64,000 nt of DNA from Streptomyces sp. NBC_00539 (GTDB lineage: Bacteria > Actinomycetota > Actinomycetes > Streptomycetales > Streptomycetaceae), in NCBI RefSeq assembly GCF_036346105.1, contig NZ_CP107811.1, positions 5,661,501 through 5,725,500 of the forward strand, read 5' to 3'. The notes under the pieces were generated by a model. The model ran no database searches, was not told the DNA's origin, and saw only the letters and a list, made by a program, of their open reading frames with translations. A program made the translations under genes and the position numbers. Below are positions 1 through 9,090 of the stretch, in pieces. The first letter of the stretch is position 1. Every line of letters begins with the position of its first letter.

Positions 1-1145
1 AGCGGGTACTGGATGCCCAGGTAGTGCCGGTTGCCGGCGCTGAACTGCTGCTCGTTGCAGATCCGGGTGATCTCGTGCGGCTTCACGAGGAAGGTGTCGA
101 CGTCCTCGCCGGTGGGGCGGGCCACTTCGGTGGCGCCCTCGCCGATCGGCGTGACGATCCAGTGCTGGATCGAGGCGGCCGGGAAGCCGCCGGTGTGCAG
201 GGGGCCGCGCTCCAGCTTGCGCAGCTCGGCGTCGACCGCGCGTATGACGTCCCAGCTGCGGAACGGGTGGATCTCGGCGCCGTCCGTCTTCGGGACCAGT
301 TCCTCCGCCATCTGCCAGCTGCCCCAGCGGGTGCCCATGCCGAGGATGCCCTTGGGACCGGCGTAGAAGACGGAGTTGCTGCGGTCCTCGGCGGTCAGCT
401 TCGCCAGCTGGCGGCGCAGGTCCTCGCGGGCCTTCTCGTCGGGGTTGCCGGGCACCGCCTCGGGGATCTTCGCGGCGACCCCGCCGCCGCCGAGCAGCCC
501 GTCCCAGCGGGAGCGCATGTCGGCGGCGGTGGCCTCGCAGAGCCGGCGGGCCAGGAACCAGCCCGCGGCCGGGGCGATGACCATGGCGCGCAGGTAGAGG
601 CCGAAGAAGCCGGTGAACGGCAACCGGAACATCAGCACGGCGATGACGATGCCGACGCCGACCAGGAGCGCGGTGCCCGCCCAGGACCCCCGCTTGCCCT
701 TGGCGAGCCACTTGCGGAGCTGGAACAGGCCGAGCCAGAGCATCAGCCCGGGCAGGAACACCACCCCGCACACCAGGGTGATCAGGCGCAGCTTGCGGTC
801 GCGTTCCTTGCGGATGCGGGACGCGGCCAGGCAGTGCTCCACGACGGTCTGCGGGTCGGCGCCGAACGACTGGATCAGGGGTTTGCGGGCGGGGCCCAGG
901 GTGCGGGCCTCCACGGCCCGGCAGAAGGCCTCGCCGAGGTTGGGTTCGAGCAGGGAGATCTTGCCCGGCTTGACCTTCGACTCGTGGTACTCGTTGTTGG
1001 CCTTGAGGATCTCGTCGACCTTGCCGTCGCGGTAGGCGGCGGAGGCGAGCGCGTTGGTCGCGGCGGTCTGCCCCCCGCCCCCCTGCAGCGGAATCTGCGC
1101 GCCGGGCCTGAAGTCGAATCCGTCGTCCGCCACCGTTGCCCCCAT
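1..1145 (-). CDS. Hypothetical two-helix membrane protein (3' end outside window)
   Basis: Reading frame open from an ATG at 1145 to the window edge, at least 381 residues; the stop lies beyond base 1. The start reads MGATVADDGFDFRPG, followed by a Gly/Gln-rich patch and a soluble stretch. Two hydrophobic segments follow at roughly residues 115-138 and 152-195, separated by a basic linker rich in Lys, Arg, Gly and Trp. A long, mainly soluble C-terminal part follows. I do not recognise a catalytic motif or a named family. It lies on the same strand as the EF-G2 gene, with 165 bases between them, so it could be co-transcribed or have its own promoter (a TAGGCT-like box lies upstream on the minus strand). 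No strong Shine-Dalgarno is visible, so the start is moderately sure. Confidence 0.7.
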   Translation of the reverse strand, partial: MGATVADDGFDFRPGAQIPLQGGGGQTAATNALASAAYRDGKVDEILKANNEYHESKVKPGKISLLEPNLGEAFCRAVEARTLGPARKPLIQSFGADPQTVVEHCLAASRIRKERDRKLRLITLVCGVVFLPGLMLWLGLFQLRKWLAKGKRGSWAGTALLVGVGIVIAVLMFRLPFTGFFGLYLRAMVIAPAAGWFLARRLCEATAADMRSRWDGLLGGGGVAAKIPEAVPGNPDEKAREDLRRQLAKLTAEDRSNSVFYAGPKGILGMGTRWGSWQMAEELVPKTDGAEIHPFRSWDVIRAVDAELRKLERGPLHTGGFPAASIQHWIVTPIGEGATEVARPTGEDVDTFLVKPHEITRICNEQQFSAGNRHYLGIQYP

Positions 1146-1310
1146 CGACGTGCCGTCATACGTGCTGCTCCGCCTGCGGTTCGCCCGCCGGCGTGGTGTG
1201 TCCGCCCCGCCGAAGAGCCTATCGGCGGAGCCCACCCCGTGGTCATGGGACAGGGAAATACCGCCCACCGCAACAAGGTTGAGTAGGCGGCATCCCGTGT
1301 GCTATGTGGA

Positions 1311-3506
1311 TTAACTTCCCTTCTCGGCCTGTTCGCGAACCTTGTCCGCCAGCTGCGGGGGCATCGCCTCGTGCCGGGCGTACGTACGGCTGAACCCGCC
1401 CGTGCCGTGCGATACGGAACGCAGCTCCACCGCGTACCGGCCGATCTCGATCTCGGGGATCTCGGCGCGCACCCGGGTCCGCCCGGAACCGGCCTGGTCT
1501 GTGCCGACGACGCGGCCGCGGCGGCCCGCGAGGTCGCTCATGACGGGGCCCACGTACTCGTCCGGGACCAGGACGTCGAGTTCCGCGACGGGCTCCAGCA
1601 GGTGGATCGGGGCCTCGGCGGCGGCTTCGCGCAGGGCGAGGGCGCCCGCGGTCTGGAACGCGGCGTCGGAGGAGTCGACCGAGTGCGCCTTGCCGTCGAG
1701 CAGGGTGACGCGGACGTCGACCAGCGGATAGCCGGCCGCCACGCCCCGGGCGGCCTGGGCGCGCACGCCCTTCTCCACGGACGGGATGAACTGCCGCGGC
1801 ACGGATCCGCCGACGACCTTGTCCACGAACTCGATGCCGCTGCCCGCCGGGAGGGGTTCCACCTCGATCTCGCAGATGGCGAACTGTCCGTGCCCGCCGG
1901 ACTGCTTGACGTGCCGCCCGCGCCCGGCGGCCTTGGCGCCGAAGGTCTCGCGCAGGCTCACCTTGTGGGGGACGGGGTCGACCTGCACCCCGTAGCGGGT
2001 GCGCAGCCGCTCCAGGGCGACGTCCTGGTGGGCTTCCCCCAGGCACCACAGCACGAGCTGGCCGGTGTGCGGGTTCTGTTCCAGCCGCATGGTCGGGTCC
2101 TCGGCGACGAGCCGGGCCAGGCCCTGGGAGAGCTTGTCCTCGTCGGCCTTGCTGTGGGCCTCGATGGCGAGGGGCAGGAGGGGTTCGGGCATCGGCCAGG
2201 GCTCCATGAGGAGCGGGCCGTCCTTGGCCGAGAGGGTGTCGCCGGTCTCGGCCCGGCCCAGCTTCGCCACGCAGGCGAGGTCACCAGCGACGACGTGCGT
2301 GAGGGTGCGCTGCTGTTTGCCGAAGGGGGAGGTCAGGGCGCCGATCCGCTCGTCGACGTCGTGGTCCTCGTGGCCCCTGTCGGACAGGCCGTGCCCGCTG
2401 ACGTGCACGGTCTCCTCCGGGCGCAGGGTGCCCGAGAAGACGCGGACGAGGGAGACGCGGCCCACGTAGGGGTCGGAGGAGGTCTTGACCACCTCGGCGA
2501 GGAGCGGCCCGTCCGGGTCGCAGGTGACCTCGGGGCGGGCGGCGCCGTCGGGGGCGGTGACGGTGAGGGGGGCGCGTTCCAGCGGGGTGGGGAAGCCGCC
2601 GGTGACCAGTTCGAGGAGTTCGACGGTGCCCAGGCCCTGGCGGGCCCCTTCGGCGGCGGGCGCGGCCATCAGGACGGGGTGGAAGGTGCCGCGGGCGATG
2701 GCCCGCTCCAGGTCGTCGATCAGGGTCTTGAGGTCGATGTCCTCGCCGCCGAGGTAGCGGTCCATGAGGGTCTCGTCCTCGCTCTCCGCGATGATCCCCT
2801 CGATCAGGCGGGAGCGGGCCTCGGAGATCAGCGCGAGCTCGGCGGGGTCGGGATCGCGCTCGGTGCGCTCGCCGGAGGTGTAGTCGTAAACCCGCTGGGA
2901 CAGCAGCCCGAGCAGGCCGGTGACGGGTGCGTGCCCGTCGGGCCCGGCGGGGCCGTGCAGGGGCAGGTAGAGCGGGATGACGGCGTCCGGGTCGTCGCCG
3001 CCGAAGATCTCGCCACAGACCGTGGTCATCTGCGTGTAATCCGCCCGGGCTGCCTCCAAATGGGTGACGACGATGGCCCGCGGCATGCCCACCGCCTCGC
3101 ATTCGTCCCAGACCATGCGGGTGGCCCCGTCGATCCCGTCGGCGGCCGAGACGACGAAGAGGGCCGCGTCCGCGGCGCGTAGACCGGCCCTGAGTTCCCC
3201 GACGAAGTCGGCGTATCCGGGGGTATCGAGCAGATTGATCTTGATTCCGCCCCATTCGACGGGGACGAGGGAGAGCTGGATGGAGCGCTGGCGGCGTTGT
3301 TCGATCTCGTCGTAGTCGGAGACGGTGCCGCCGTCCTCGACCCTTCCGGCCCTGTTGACGGCCCCTGCGGTCAGGGCCAGGGCTTCGACCAGCGTGGTCT
3401 TCCCGGCGCCGCTGTGGCCGACCAGCACGACGTTCCGTACGGATGCGGGGCGGTCGGCCGTCAGTGCCCTGCCGGCGGCCCCGGCTTGGTGTGATGTGGC
3501 TCCCAT
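1311..3506 (-). CDS. Elongation factor G-like protein EF-G2
   Basis: 731-residue, full-length EF-G-like translation GTPase, with a G domain, domain II and the later EF-G domains in the usual order. G1 is intact (GHSGAGKT, residues 30-37). The other nucleotide motifs are degenerate: the switch I region reads RQRSIQLS rather than RGITI. G3 is DTPGYADF (94-101), with Tyr98 in place of the catalytic His. The G4 position reads VTHLE (147-151) instead of NKxD. This matches the second EF-G class of actinobacteria; the mycobacterial EFG2 is reported to bind nucleotide but lack ribosome-dependent GTPase activity. The true translocase is presumably encoded elsewhere. The ATG is preceded by GGGAGG about 10 bases upstream. 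Its cellular role is not established. It diverges from pgsA across a 242-base gap. Confidence 0.92.
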   Translation of the reverse strand: MGATSHQAGAAGRALTADRPASVRNVVLVGHSGAGKTTLVEALALTAGAVNRAGRVEDGGTVSDYDEIEQRRQRSIQLSLVPVEWGGIKINLLDTPGYADFVGELRAGLRAADAALFVVSAADGIDGATRMVWDECEAVGMPRAIVVTHLEAARADYTQMTTVCGEIFGGDDPDAVIPLYLPLHGPAGPDGHAPVTGLLGLLSQRVYDYTSGERTERDPDPAELALISEARSRLIEGIIAESEDETLMDRYLGGEDIDLKTLIDDLERAIARGTFHPVLMAAPAAEGARQGLGTVELLELVTGGFPTPLERAPLTVTAPDGAARPEVTCDPDGPLLAEVVKTSSDPYVGRVSLVRVFSGTLRPEETVHVSGHGLSDRGHEDHDVDERIGALTSPFGKQQRTLTHVVAGDLACVAKLGRAETGDTLSAKDGPLLMEPWPMPEPLLPLAIEAHSKADEDKLSQGLARLVAEDPTMRLEQNPHTGQLVLWCLGEAHQDVALERLRTRYGVQVDPVPHKVSLRETFGAKAAGRGRHVKQSGGHGQFAICEIEVEPLPAGSGIEFVDKVVGGSVPRQFIPSVEKGVRAQAARGVAAGYPLVDVRVTLLDGKAHSVDSSDAAFQTAGALALREAAAEAPIHLLEPVAELDVLVPDEYVGPVMSDLAGRRGRVVGTDQAGSGRTRVRAEIPEIEIGRYAVELRSVSHGTGGFSRTYARHEAMPPQLADKVREQAEKGS

Positions 3507-3687
3507 GGTGATCGTGCCTCCCGGTGTCGCGGTGAGGAGGGTGACTGGGGTTCTTCGAGCTTTGCACCGCCGTCACACTGCGTCCATACGTCGTACCGGG
3601 TGCTGTCCGGAGCGTGACGCGGGGGTTGCGCGGGGATTGTCCGGCGCGAACCGGTGGGTGCGGGGCGGTGGGGGTCCGGGGCGCTGG

Positions 3688-3693
3688 CTACGA
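3688..3693 (+). promoter_or_regulatory. Possible -10 box for the pgsA-patA-pimA operon
   Basis: TACGAT fits the Streptomyces housekeeping -10 pattern TAnnnT and lies 55 bases before the pgsA ATG. No convincing -35 was seen. The gap 3507-3748 separates the divergent EF-G2 and pgsA genes and holds no gene. Confidence 0.35.
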
Positions 3694-3748
3694 TGGGCCA
3701 GCCGGTGGCCGATGGGGCCGTGCGGCCCAGCGACCCTCCGGGAAGGCC

Positions 3749-4414
3749 ATGCTGAACAAGTACGCGCGTGCATTCTTCACGCGTGTTCTCACGCCATTCG
3801 CCGCTTTTCTCCTCCGTCGGGGGGTGAGCCCGGACGCGGTCACGCTGATCGGCACGGCCGGAGTGGTGGCGGGAGCGTTGGTCTTCTTCCCCAGGGGCGA
3901 GTTCTTCTGGGGCACGATCACCATCACCCTGTTCGTGTTCTCGGACCTGGTGGACGGGAACATGGCCCGCCAGGCCGGGGTCTCCAGCCGCTGGGGCGCG
4001 TTCCTCGACTCCACCCTCGACCGGGTGGCGGATGCGGCGATCTTCGGGGGGCTCGCACTCTGGTACGCGGGCTCCGGCCACGACAACGTGCTGTGCGCGG
4101 TGGCGATCTTCTGCCTGGCCAGCGGGCAGGTGGTCTCGTACACCAAGGCCCGCGGCGAGGCGATCGGTCTTCCGGTCGCCGTCAACGGGCTCGTCGAGCG
4201 CGCCGAGCGGCTTGTGATCTCGCTGGTCGCGGCCGGTCTCTCCGGGCTGCAGACCTTCGGGGCGCCGCCTTGGATCGGCGTGCTGCTGCCGGTCGCGCTG
4301 TGGGTGGTGGCGGCGGGCTCGCTCGTCACGCTGATCCAGCGCGTGGTGACCGTGCGGCGCGAGGCGGCGGAAGCCGACGCCGAGGCGCACCTGTCCGAAG
4401 GCGGCGCGGCCTGA
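3749..4414 (+). CDS. pgsA: CDP-alcohol phosphatidyltransferase, phosphatidylinositol phosphate synthase type
   Basis: 221-residue polytopic membrane enzyme. The CDP-alcohol phosphatidyltransferase signature D-x2-D-G-x2-A-R-x8-G-x3-D-x3-D is intact: it starts DLVDGNMAR and ends GAFLDSTLD, so all four metal-binding Asp residues are present. In actinobacteria, the copy next to the PIM genes makes phosphatidylinositol phosphate from CDP-diacylglycerol and inositol phosphate. That assignment comes from the neighbours; the motif alone does not separate it from glycerol- or inositol-using relatives. Several hydrophobic segments support an integral membrane location. The start is the ATG after the GGGAAGG-like Shine-Dalgarno. 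The stop TGA overlaps the next ATG (TGATG), so it is coupled to the acyltransferase gene. Confidence 0.93.
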   Translation: MLNKYARAFFTRVLTPFAAFLLRRGVSPDAVTLIGTAGVVAGALVFFPRGEFFWGTITITLFVFSDLVDGNMARQAGVSSRWGAFLDSTLDRVADAAIFGGLALWYAGSGHDNVLCAVAIFCLASGQVVSYTKARGEAIGLPVAVNGLVERAERLVISLVAAGLSGLQTFGAPPWIGVLLPVALWVVAAGSLVTLIQRVVTVRREAAEADAEAHLSEGGAA

Positions 4415-5316
4415 TGGGCAAGGCGCAGGACCGGCTCGTCGACGGGCTCTACGGGCTCGGCTGGGCGGCCGTCAAAAAGCTGCCGGAGCCGACCGCGGTG
4501 GCCCTGGGCCGCCGGATAGCCGACACGGCGTGGAAGCGGCGCGGCAAGAGCGTGCTGCGGCTGGAGTCGAACCTGGCCAGGGTCGTTCCCGACGCGGGCC
4601 CGGACCGGCTGCGGGAGCTGTCCCGGGCGGGCATGCGCTCGTACATGCGGTACTGGATGGAGTCCTTCCGGCTGCCGGCGATGGACGCGCGGCGGTTCTC
4701 GGCCGACGTGGAGATGGCCGACGAGCACATCCTGCGCGAGGCCATCGCCTCCGGGCGGGGGGTCGTCGTGGCCCTGCCGCACCTGGCGAACTGGGACCTG
4801 GCCGGGGCCTGGGCGACCAGCCACCTCGGCATCCCGTTCACCACGGTCGCCGAACGGCTCAAGCCGGAGTCCCTGTACGACCGGTTCGTGGCCTACCGCG
4901 AGAGCCTGGGCATGGAGGTACTGCCGCACAGCGGCGGGGCCGCCTTCGGCACGCTCGCGCGCCGGCTGCGCTCCGGCGGCCTGGTCTGTCTGGTCGCCGA
5001 CCGGGACCTGTCCGCCTCCGGGGTCGAGGTGGACTTCTTCGGCGCGACGGCACGGATGCCGGCCGGGCCCGCGCTGCTGGCGCAGCAGACCGGGGCGGCG
5101 CTGCTGCCCGTGACGCTGCACTACGGCGAGACCCCGCGGATGTACGGGCGGATCCACCCCGAGGTGCCGGTGCCGGCGGCCGGGACGCGGACCGAGAAGA
5201 CCGCCGTCATGACGCAGGCGGTCGCCGACGCGTTCGCGGCGGGGATCGCCGCACACCCCGAGGACTGGCACATGTTGCAGCGGCTGTGGCTGGACGACCT
5301 GGAGGAGCGCGCCTAG
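4414..5316 (+). CDS. Phosphatidylinositol mannoside acyltransferase (PatA-like, LpxL/HtrB family)
   Basis: 300-residue lysophospholipid-type acyltransferase of the LpxL/HtrB fold. The catalytic H-x4-D motif is HLANWD (His123, Asp128). Further conserved patches are RYWMESFR, and LVADRDLS, FFG and MPAGPALLA in the acyl-binding half. Its place between pgsA and pimA makes it the acyltransferase that adds a fatty acid to the mannose of PIM1 or PIM2, as PatA does in mycobacteria, at the inner face of the membrane. Both ends overlap neighbours: its ATG shares a base with the pgsA stop, and its TAG shares a G with the pimA GTG. It is often annotated as lipid A lauroyl acyltransferase, which is only a fold-level name because Gram-positive bacteria make no lipid A. 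Confidence 0.9.
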   Translation: MGKAQDRLVDGLYGLGWAAVKKLPEPTAVALGRRIADTAWKRRGKSVLRLESNLARVVPDAGPDRLRELSRAGMRSYMRYWMESFRLPAMDARRFSADVEMADEHILREAIASGRGVVVALPHLANWDLAGAWATSHLGIPFTTVAERLKPESLYDRFVAYRESLGMEVLPHSGGAAFGTLARRLRSGGLVCLVADRDLSASGVEVDFFGATARMPAGPALLAQQTGAALLPVTLHYGETPRMYGRIHPEVPVPAAGTRTEKTAVMTQAVADAFAAGIAAHPEDWHMLQRLWLDDLEERA

Positions 5317-6476
5317 TGAAGATCGGCATCGTGTGCCCGTACTCGTGGGACGTGCCGGGCGGCGTCCAGTTCCACATCCGGGACCTGGCGGAACACCTGA
5401 TCCGCCTCGGCCACGAGGTGTCGGTCCTCGCCCCCGCGGACGACGAGACCCCGCTGCCGCCGTACGTGGTCTCGGCGGGGCGGGCGGTGCCGGTGCCCTA
5501 CAACGGGTCCGTCGCCCGGCTGAACTTCGGCTTCCTGTCGGCGGCGCGGGTACGGCGCTGGCTCCACGACGGGGTCTTCGACGTGATCCACATCCACGAA
5601 CCGGCCTCCCCGTCGCTGGGCCTGCTGTCCTGCTGGGCGGCGCAGGGCCCGATCGTGGCCACCTTCCACACCTCCAACCCGCGCTCGCGGGCGATGATCG
5701 CGGCCTACCCAATCCTCCAGCCGGCCCTGGAGAAGATCAGCGCCCGGATCGCGGTGAGCGAGTACGCGCGGCGCACGCTGGTGGAGCACCTGGGCGGGGA
5801 CGCGGTGGTCATCCCGAACGGGGTGGACGTGGACTTCTTCGCCTCCGCCTCGCCCAAGGCGGAGTGGGGCGGCAAGACCCTCGGCTTCATCGGCCGGATC
5901 GACGAGCCGCGCAAGGGCCTGCCCGTGCTGATGGCGGCGTTCCCGCGGATCGTCGAGGAGTGCCCCGACGTACGCCTCCTGGTGGCCGGCCGCGGCGACG
6001 AGGAGGAGGCTGTGGCCTCCCTCCCGGCCGGCCTGCGCTCGCGGGTCGAGTTCCTGGGCATGGTCTCCGACGAGGACAAGGCCCGGCTGCTGCGCAGCGT
6101 CGACGTGTACGTCGCCCCGAACACGGGCGGGGAGAGCTTCGGGATCATCCTGGTCGAGGCACTGTCGGCGGGGGCGGCCGTCCTGGCCTCGGACCTGGAC
6201 GCGTTCGCCCAGGTCCTGGACCAGGGCCGGGCGGGCGACCTCTTCGCGAACGAGGACTCCGACGCCCTGGCCGCGGCCGCGGTCCGCCTCCTCCACGACC
6301 CGGCCCGCCGCGCGGAACTCAGCGCCCGCGGCTCCGCGCACGTACGCCGCTTCGACTGGTCGACGGTCGGCGCGGACATCCTGGCCGTCTACGAAACGGT
6401 CACGGACGGCGCCGCCGCCGTGGCCACGGACGAACGCATCCCCCTCCGCACCCGCCTGGGCCTCTCCCGGGACTGA
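5316..6476 (+). CDS. pimA: Phosphatidylinositol alpha-mannosyltransferase (GT4)
   Basis: 386-residue GT-B glycosyltransferase of family GT4. The N-terminal acceptor domain begins VKIGIVCPYSWDVPGGVQ, with the loop typical of PimA. The C-terminal nucleotide-sugar domain carries GFIGRIDEPRKGL and the E-x7-E element of GESFGIILVEALSAG. PimA transfers the first mannose from GDP-mannose to the 2-position of phosphatidylinositol, at the cytoplasmic face of the membrane. The GTG start overlaps the stop of the acyltransferase gene, so the three lipid genes form one translationally coupled unit. The C-terminal 15 or so residues are Arg-rich. The 115-base gap after it is where the accessory cassette begins. 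Confidence 0.93.
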   Translation: MKIGIVCPYSWDVPGGVQFHIRDLAEHLIRLGHEVSVLAPADDETPLPPYVVSAGRAVPVPYNGSVARLNFGFLSAARVRRWLHDGVFDVIHIHEPASPSLGLLSCWAAQGPIVATFHTSNPRSRAMIAAYPILQPALEKISARIAVSEYARRTLVEHLGGDAVVIPNGVDVDFFASASPKAEWGGKTLGFIGRIDEPRKGLPVLMAAFPRIVEECPDVRLLVAGRGDEEEAVASLPAGLRSRVEFLGMVSDEDKARLLRSVDVYVAPNTGGESFGIILVEALSAGAAVLASDLDAFAQVLDQGRAGDLFANEDSDALAAAAVRLLHDPARRAELSARGSAHVRRFDWSTVGADILAVYETVTDGAAAVATDERIPLRTRLGLSRD

Positions 6477-6591
6477 CGGGGCGAACGGACGTACGGGACA
6501 ACCTCGTTCGGGTGTATCTCAACCGGGGTGAGCCGTGTTGTGGTGTGGGTAGTCTCGCCTTCGTGCCGCAGGGGTGCGAGGGGGAGTCTTC

Positions 6592-9090
6592 ATGTCCATC
6601 AGGCCGCGTTACCGACGGGTTTCCGCATTACAGAGGCAATTCTTCAATCGCGAGGGGTTGCTCGCGGTGTACGACGAGGAGCTACAGGCGATCTCGGAAC
6701 GCCCCAGGGTCCTCAACATCGTGGGTGTCGGAGGCATCGGGAAGTCCCGTCTGTTGCAGGAGTTACGGCTCCGCACGCCCGAACGCCACCGCACGGCCCG
6801 GCTGGACCTCCAACTGCCGACCTTGCGGCAGCAGGAGGACGCCCTGGCCGTGCTCCGCACCGAATACGGTGCCCAGGGAGTGAAGTTCGACCGGTTCGAC
6901 ATCGCCTACGCGGTCCTGTGGCAGCGGGTGCACCCGCAACTGCAGATGGACCGGAAGAACACCCCCTTCGCCGAGGAGAGCGAGGTGCTCTCGAAGATCC
7001 TGGACGATGCCATGGGGTTGCCGGTCTTCGGCACCGCGGCGGGCCTGGTGAGGCTCACCGGCCGGGCGGTCGCCAATCGCCAGCGCAGGCAGCGCATCGA
7101 AGCGGACCCCACGCTGCGGGAACTCGACGGCCTCTCCAATGCGGAACTGGGTCACGCCGTGACCTACCTGTTCGCCGAGGATCTGCGGCAGTCGGCTCGG
7201 GAGCAGCCGTTCGTGCTGTACGTCGACGCTTACGAAGCGATGGTGCCCGCACCGCTCCCGGGCGGCCGCAGCTTCGCCTCGGACGCCTGGCTTCGCGATC
7301 TGCTGGGGCAGTTGCACGGTGGTCTCACCGTGCTGGCGAGCCGCGAGCCGCTCGCATGGGCGGCGTACGACAAGGACTGGGACGCGGTGATCCGCCGGGT
7401 GCGGGTGGAAGGCCTGCCGATGGACGCCCGGCTCGACTTGTTGCGTCAGGCGGGGATCACGGAGCTCCCGAGGCAACGGTCGATCGCCGAGGCCAGCGCC
7501 GGTGTCCCGTTCTACCTCCACCTGGCAGTGGACACACATGTCCAGCATCCCGGGCGTACGGAGGACGCCGGAACGTCTGAGGAGATCGTCCAGCGCTTCC
7601 TGCAGCACGTGGCCCCTGACGAGGTCAGGATTCTCGAACTGCTCAGCGTCGCCAGAACCTTCGACCTCGACGTGTTCCGCACCGTCGGGCGACACTTCGA
7701 CCTGCCCGCCAACTTGCTGACCTGGGAATCCCTCACGGCGTACTCCTTCGCGTACCCGTTGCCCGAAGGCTGGTACCGGCTGCATCAGCTGATGGTCTCC
7801 GCGCTGCAAGGGCACCTGTCGCCCGCGGTGAAACGCGAGGTGCACGCGGTGCTGGCTACACATTGGGAAGGGCTCGCGGACCGTATCGAGCGGGGAGCGG
7901 AAAGGACGGGCGTGGCCCGGTCGTCCCCCCTCAGGGAGGCGGTGTACCACGGGCTGCGCGCCGGCAACCTGTCGCCGGACGAGATTCTCAGGCACGCCGA
8001 CCGCGCCCTCGGGATGAGCAGCCGACAGGCCGTGGACGGAATGGTCAAGGACCTGAGGGACCACCTGGCATCCGCGGACCCTCAGCAGGACCGGTCGTCC
8101 GTGGCAGTCGTCCGTGACGTCGCCGACTGTCTGGAAGCGGAATCCCGGTTGGAGCTGGGGGACACCGGCGCGGCGATCGCGCTGACACCTGTGCGCGAGA
8201 CGCCCGCACGGTCGATGGTCGCGGCCAGGCTGGCGCTCGCCGGGGCCAATGCCCGGCGGATCGCCGGCGAGAGCGGACTGGCCTCCACGATCTTCGAACG
8301 GGTCTGGCAGGACCACGCGGGCGAGGCTCGGACCTCGGCCGGCTTCTGCGTCGCGGACATCCGCATGTGGCAGGGCGACTTCCAAGGGGCCTTCGCCCTC
8401 GCCGAGGAAGTCCACGCCATCTGTTCTCCCCGGGAGCGGGCCGTCCGAGGTGACCTCAAGAGACTGATGCACCTGGGCCATCGGTTCTTGATGGACTTCG
8501 CGAGCGCCGAGGACCTGCTGGAGCAGGCGGAAGAGGACTATCGCGCGGTCGACTCGGTGATCGGTATGGCCAACGTCCGGACGAACCGGGCGGAGCTCCT
8601 CGCCTTCACCGATCCTGAGGCCGCCGTCGCCGAAGCGGGTGCCGCTCTCGACGTGCAGCGGGAGCTCGGCGCGCAGCATGAGATCGGCAAGGTTTACACC
8701 GCCATGGCCCTTGCGCAGATCCGGCTGGGACAACTGGAACGCGCCGAGTTGTCTTTCCGCAACGCCAATGCGGCCCTCGACCGGGCGGGCTACCGCTCTG
8801 GCCGGGCGCGCGCCGACATGTTCCGCTCCTTCCTGCTCCTGCGCCGAGGGGAGCGGGATGCGGCGGGAGCGCTGCTGCGTCACGCGACTCGTGAGTTCGA
8901 GGTGTGCCAGGTCTATCCCTCACTGATCCTCGCCATCCACCGGGCGACCGAGTTGATCGGTTTAGAGGACGCGTACATCACGGCGGCGGCCGACCGGGCG
9001 CGCCCCGCTATCCGACCCCTGGGGGCGGCGCGAGAGCTGGAAGAACGCACGGAGTACGTCCTGTCGATGTTCGTCGAGGTGGACTCATGA
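6592..9090 (+). CDS. STAND-type NTPase with C-terminal TPR-like repeats
   Basis: 832 residues. A short N-terminal lead (FFNREGLL, about 18-25) precedes a P-loop (GVGGIGKS, 45-52). A Walker B-like strand FVLYVDAYE (207-215), a sensor-like SRE (250-252) and a GVP (304-306) in the STAND GxP position follow. A winged-helix-like region comes next. From about 490 to the end, helical repeats rich in Ala, Leu and Arg resemble tetratricopeptides. No DNA-binding, protease or nuclease domain is visible, so the protein looks like an NTP-driven switch acting through partners. Three in-frame TTA codons (residues 13, 58, 791) suggest bldA-dependent translation. I chose the ATG at 6592 over an upstream GTG (6574) because GAGGGGGAG lies just before it. 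Its stop overlaps the next ATG (ATGA). It is probably horizontally acquired, and its function is unknown. Confidence 0.85.
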   Translation: MSIRPRYRRVSALQRQFFNREGLLAVYDEELQAISERPRVLNIVGVGGIGKSRLLQELRLRTPERHRTARLDLQLPTLRQQEDALAVLRTEYGAQGVKFDRFDIAYAVLWQRVHPQLQMDRKNTPFAEESEVLSKILDDAMGLPVFGTAAGLVRLTGRAVANRQRRQRIEADPTLRELDGLSNAELGHAVTYLFAEDLRQSAREQPFVLYVDAYEAMVPAPLPGGRSFASDAWLRDLLGQLHGGLTVLASREPLAWAAYDKDWDAVIRRVRVEGLPMDARLDLLRQAGITELPRQRSIAEASAGVPFYLHLAVDTHVQHPGRTEDAGTSEEIVQRFLQHVAPDEVRILELLSVARTFDLDVFRTVGRHFDLPANLLTWESLTAYSFAYPLPEGWYRLHQLMVSALQGHLSPAVKREVHAVLATHWEGLADRIERGAERTGVARSSPLREAVYHGLRAGNLSPDEILRHADRALGMSSRQAVDGMVKDLRDHLASADPQQDRSSVAVVRDVADCLEAESRLELGDTGAAIALTPVRETPARSMVAARLALAGANARRIAGESGLASTIFERVWQDHAGEARTSAGFCVADIRMWQGDFQGAFALAEEVHAICSPRERAVRGDLKRLMHLGHRFLMDFASAEDLLEQAEEDYRAVDSVIGMANVRTNRAELLAFTDPEAAVAEAGAALDVQRELGAQHEIGKVYTAMALAQIRLGQLERAELSFRNANAALDRAGYRSGRARADMFRSFLLLRRGERDAAGALLRHATREFEVCQVYPSLILAIHRATELIGLEDAYITAAADRARPAIRPLGAARELEERTEYVLSMFVEVDS

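Noticed and set aside
24-1286. A 420-codon open frame on the plus strand opposite the partial membrane protein
   Set aside because: Composition is Gly/Ala/Arg/Glu noise from the third-position GC of the minus-strand gene; the minus frame encodes a sensible membrane protein.
6477-6591. Attachment site or mobile-element border
   Set aside because: No tRNA, integrase, transposase or terminal repeats were seen on either side of the cassette.
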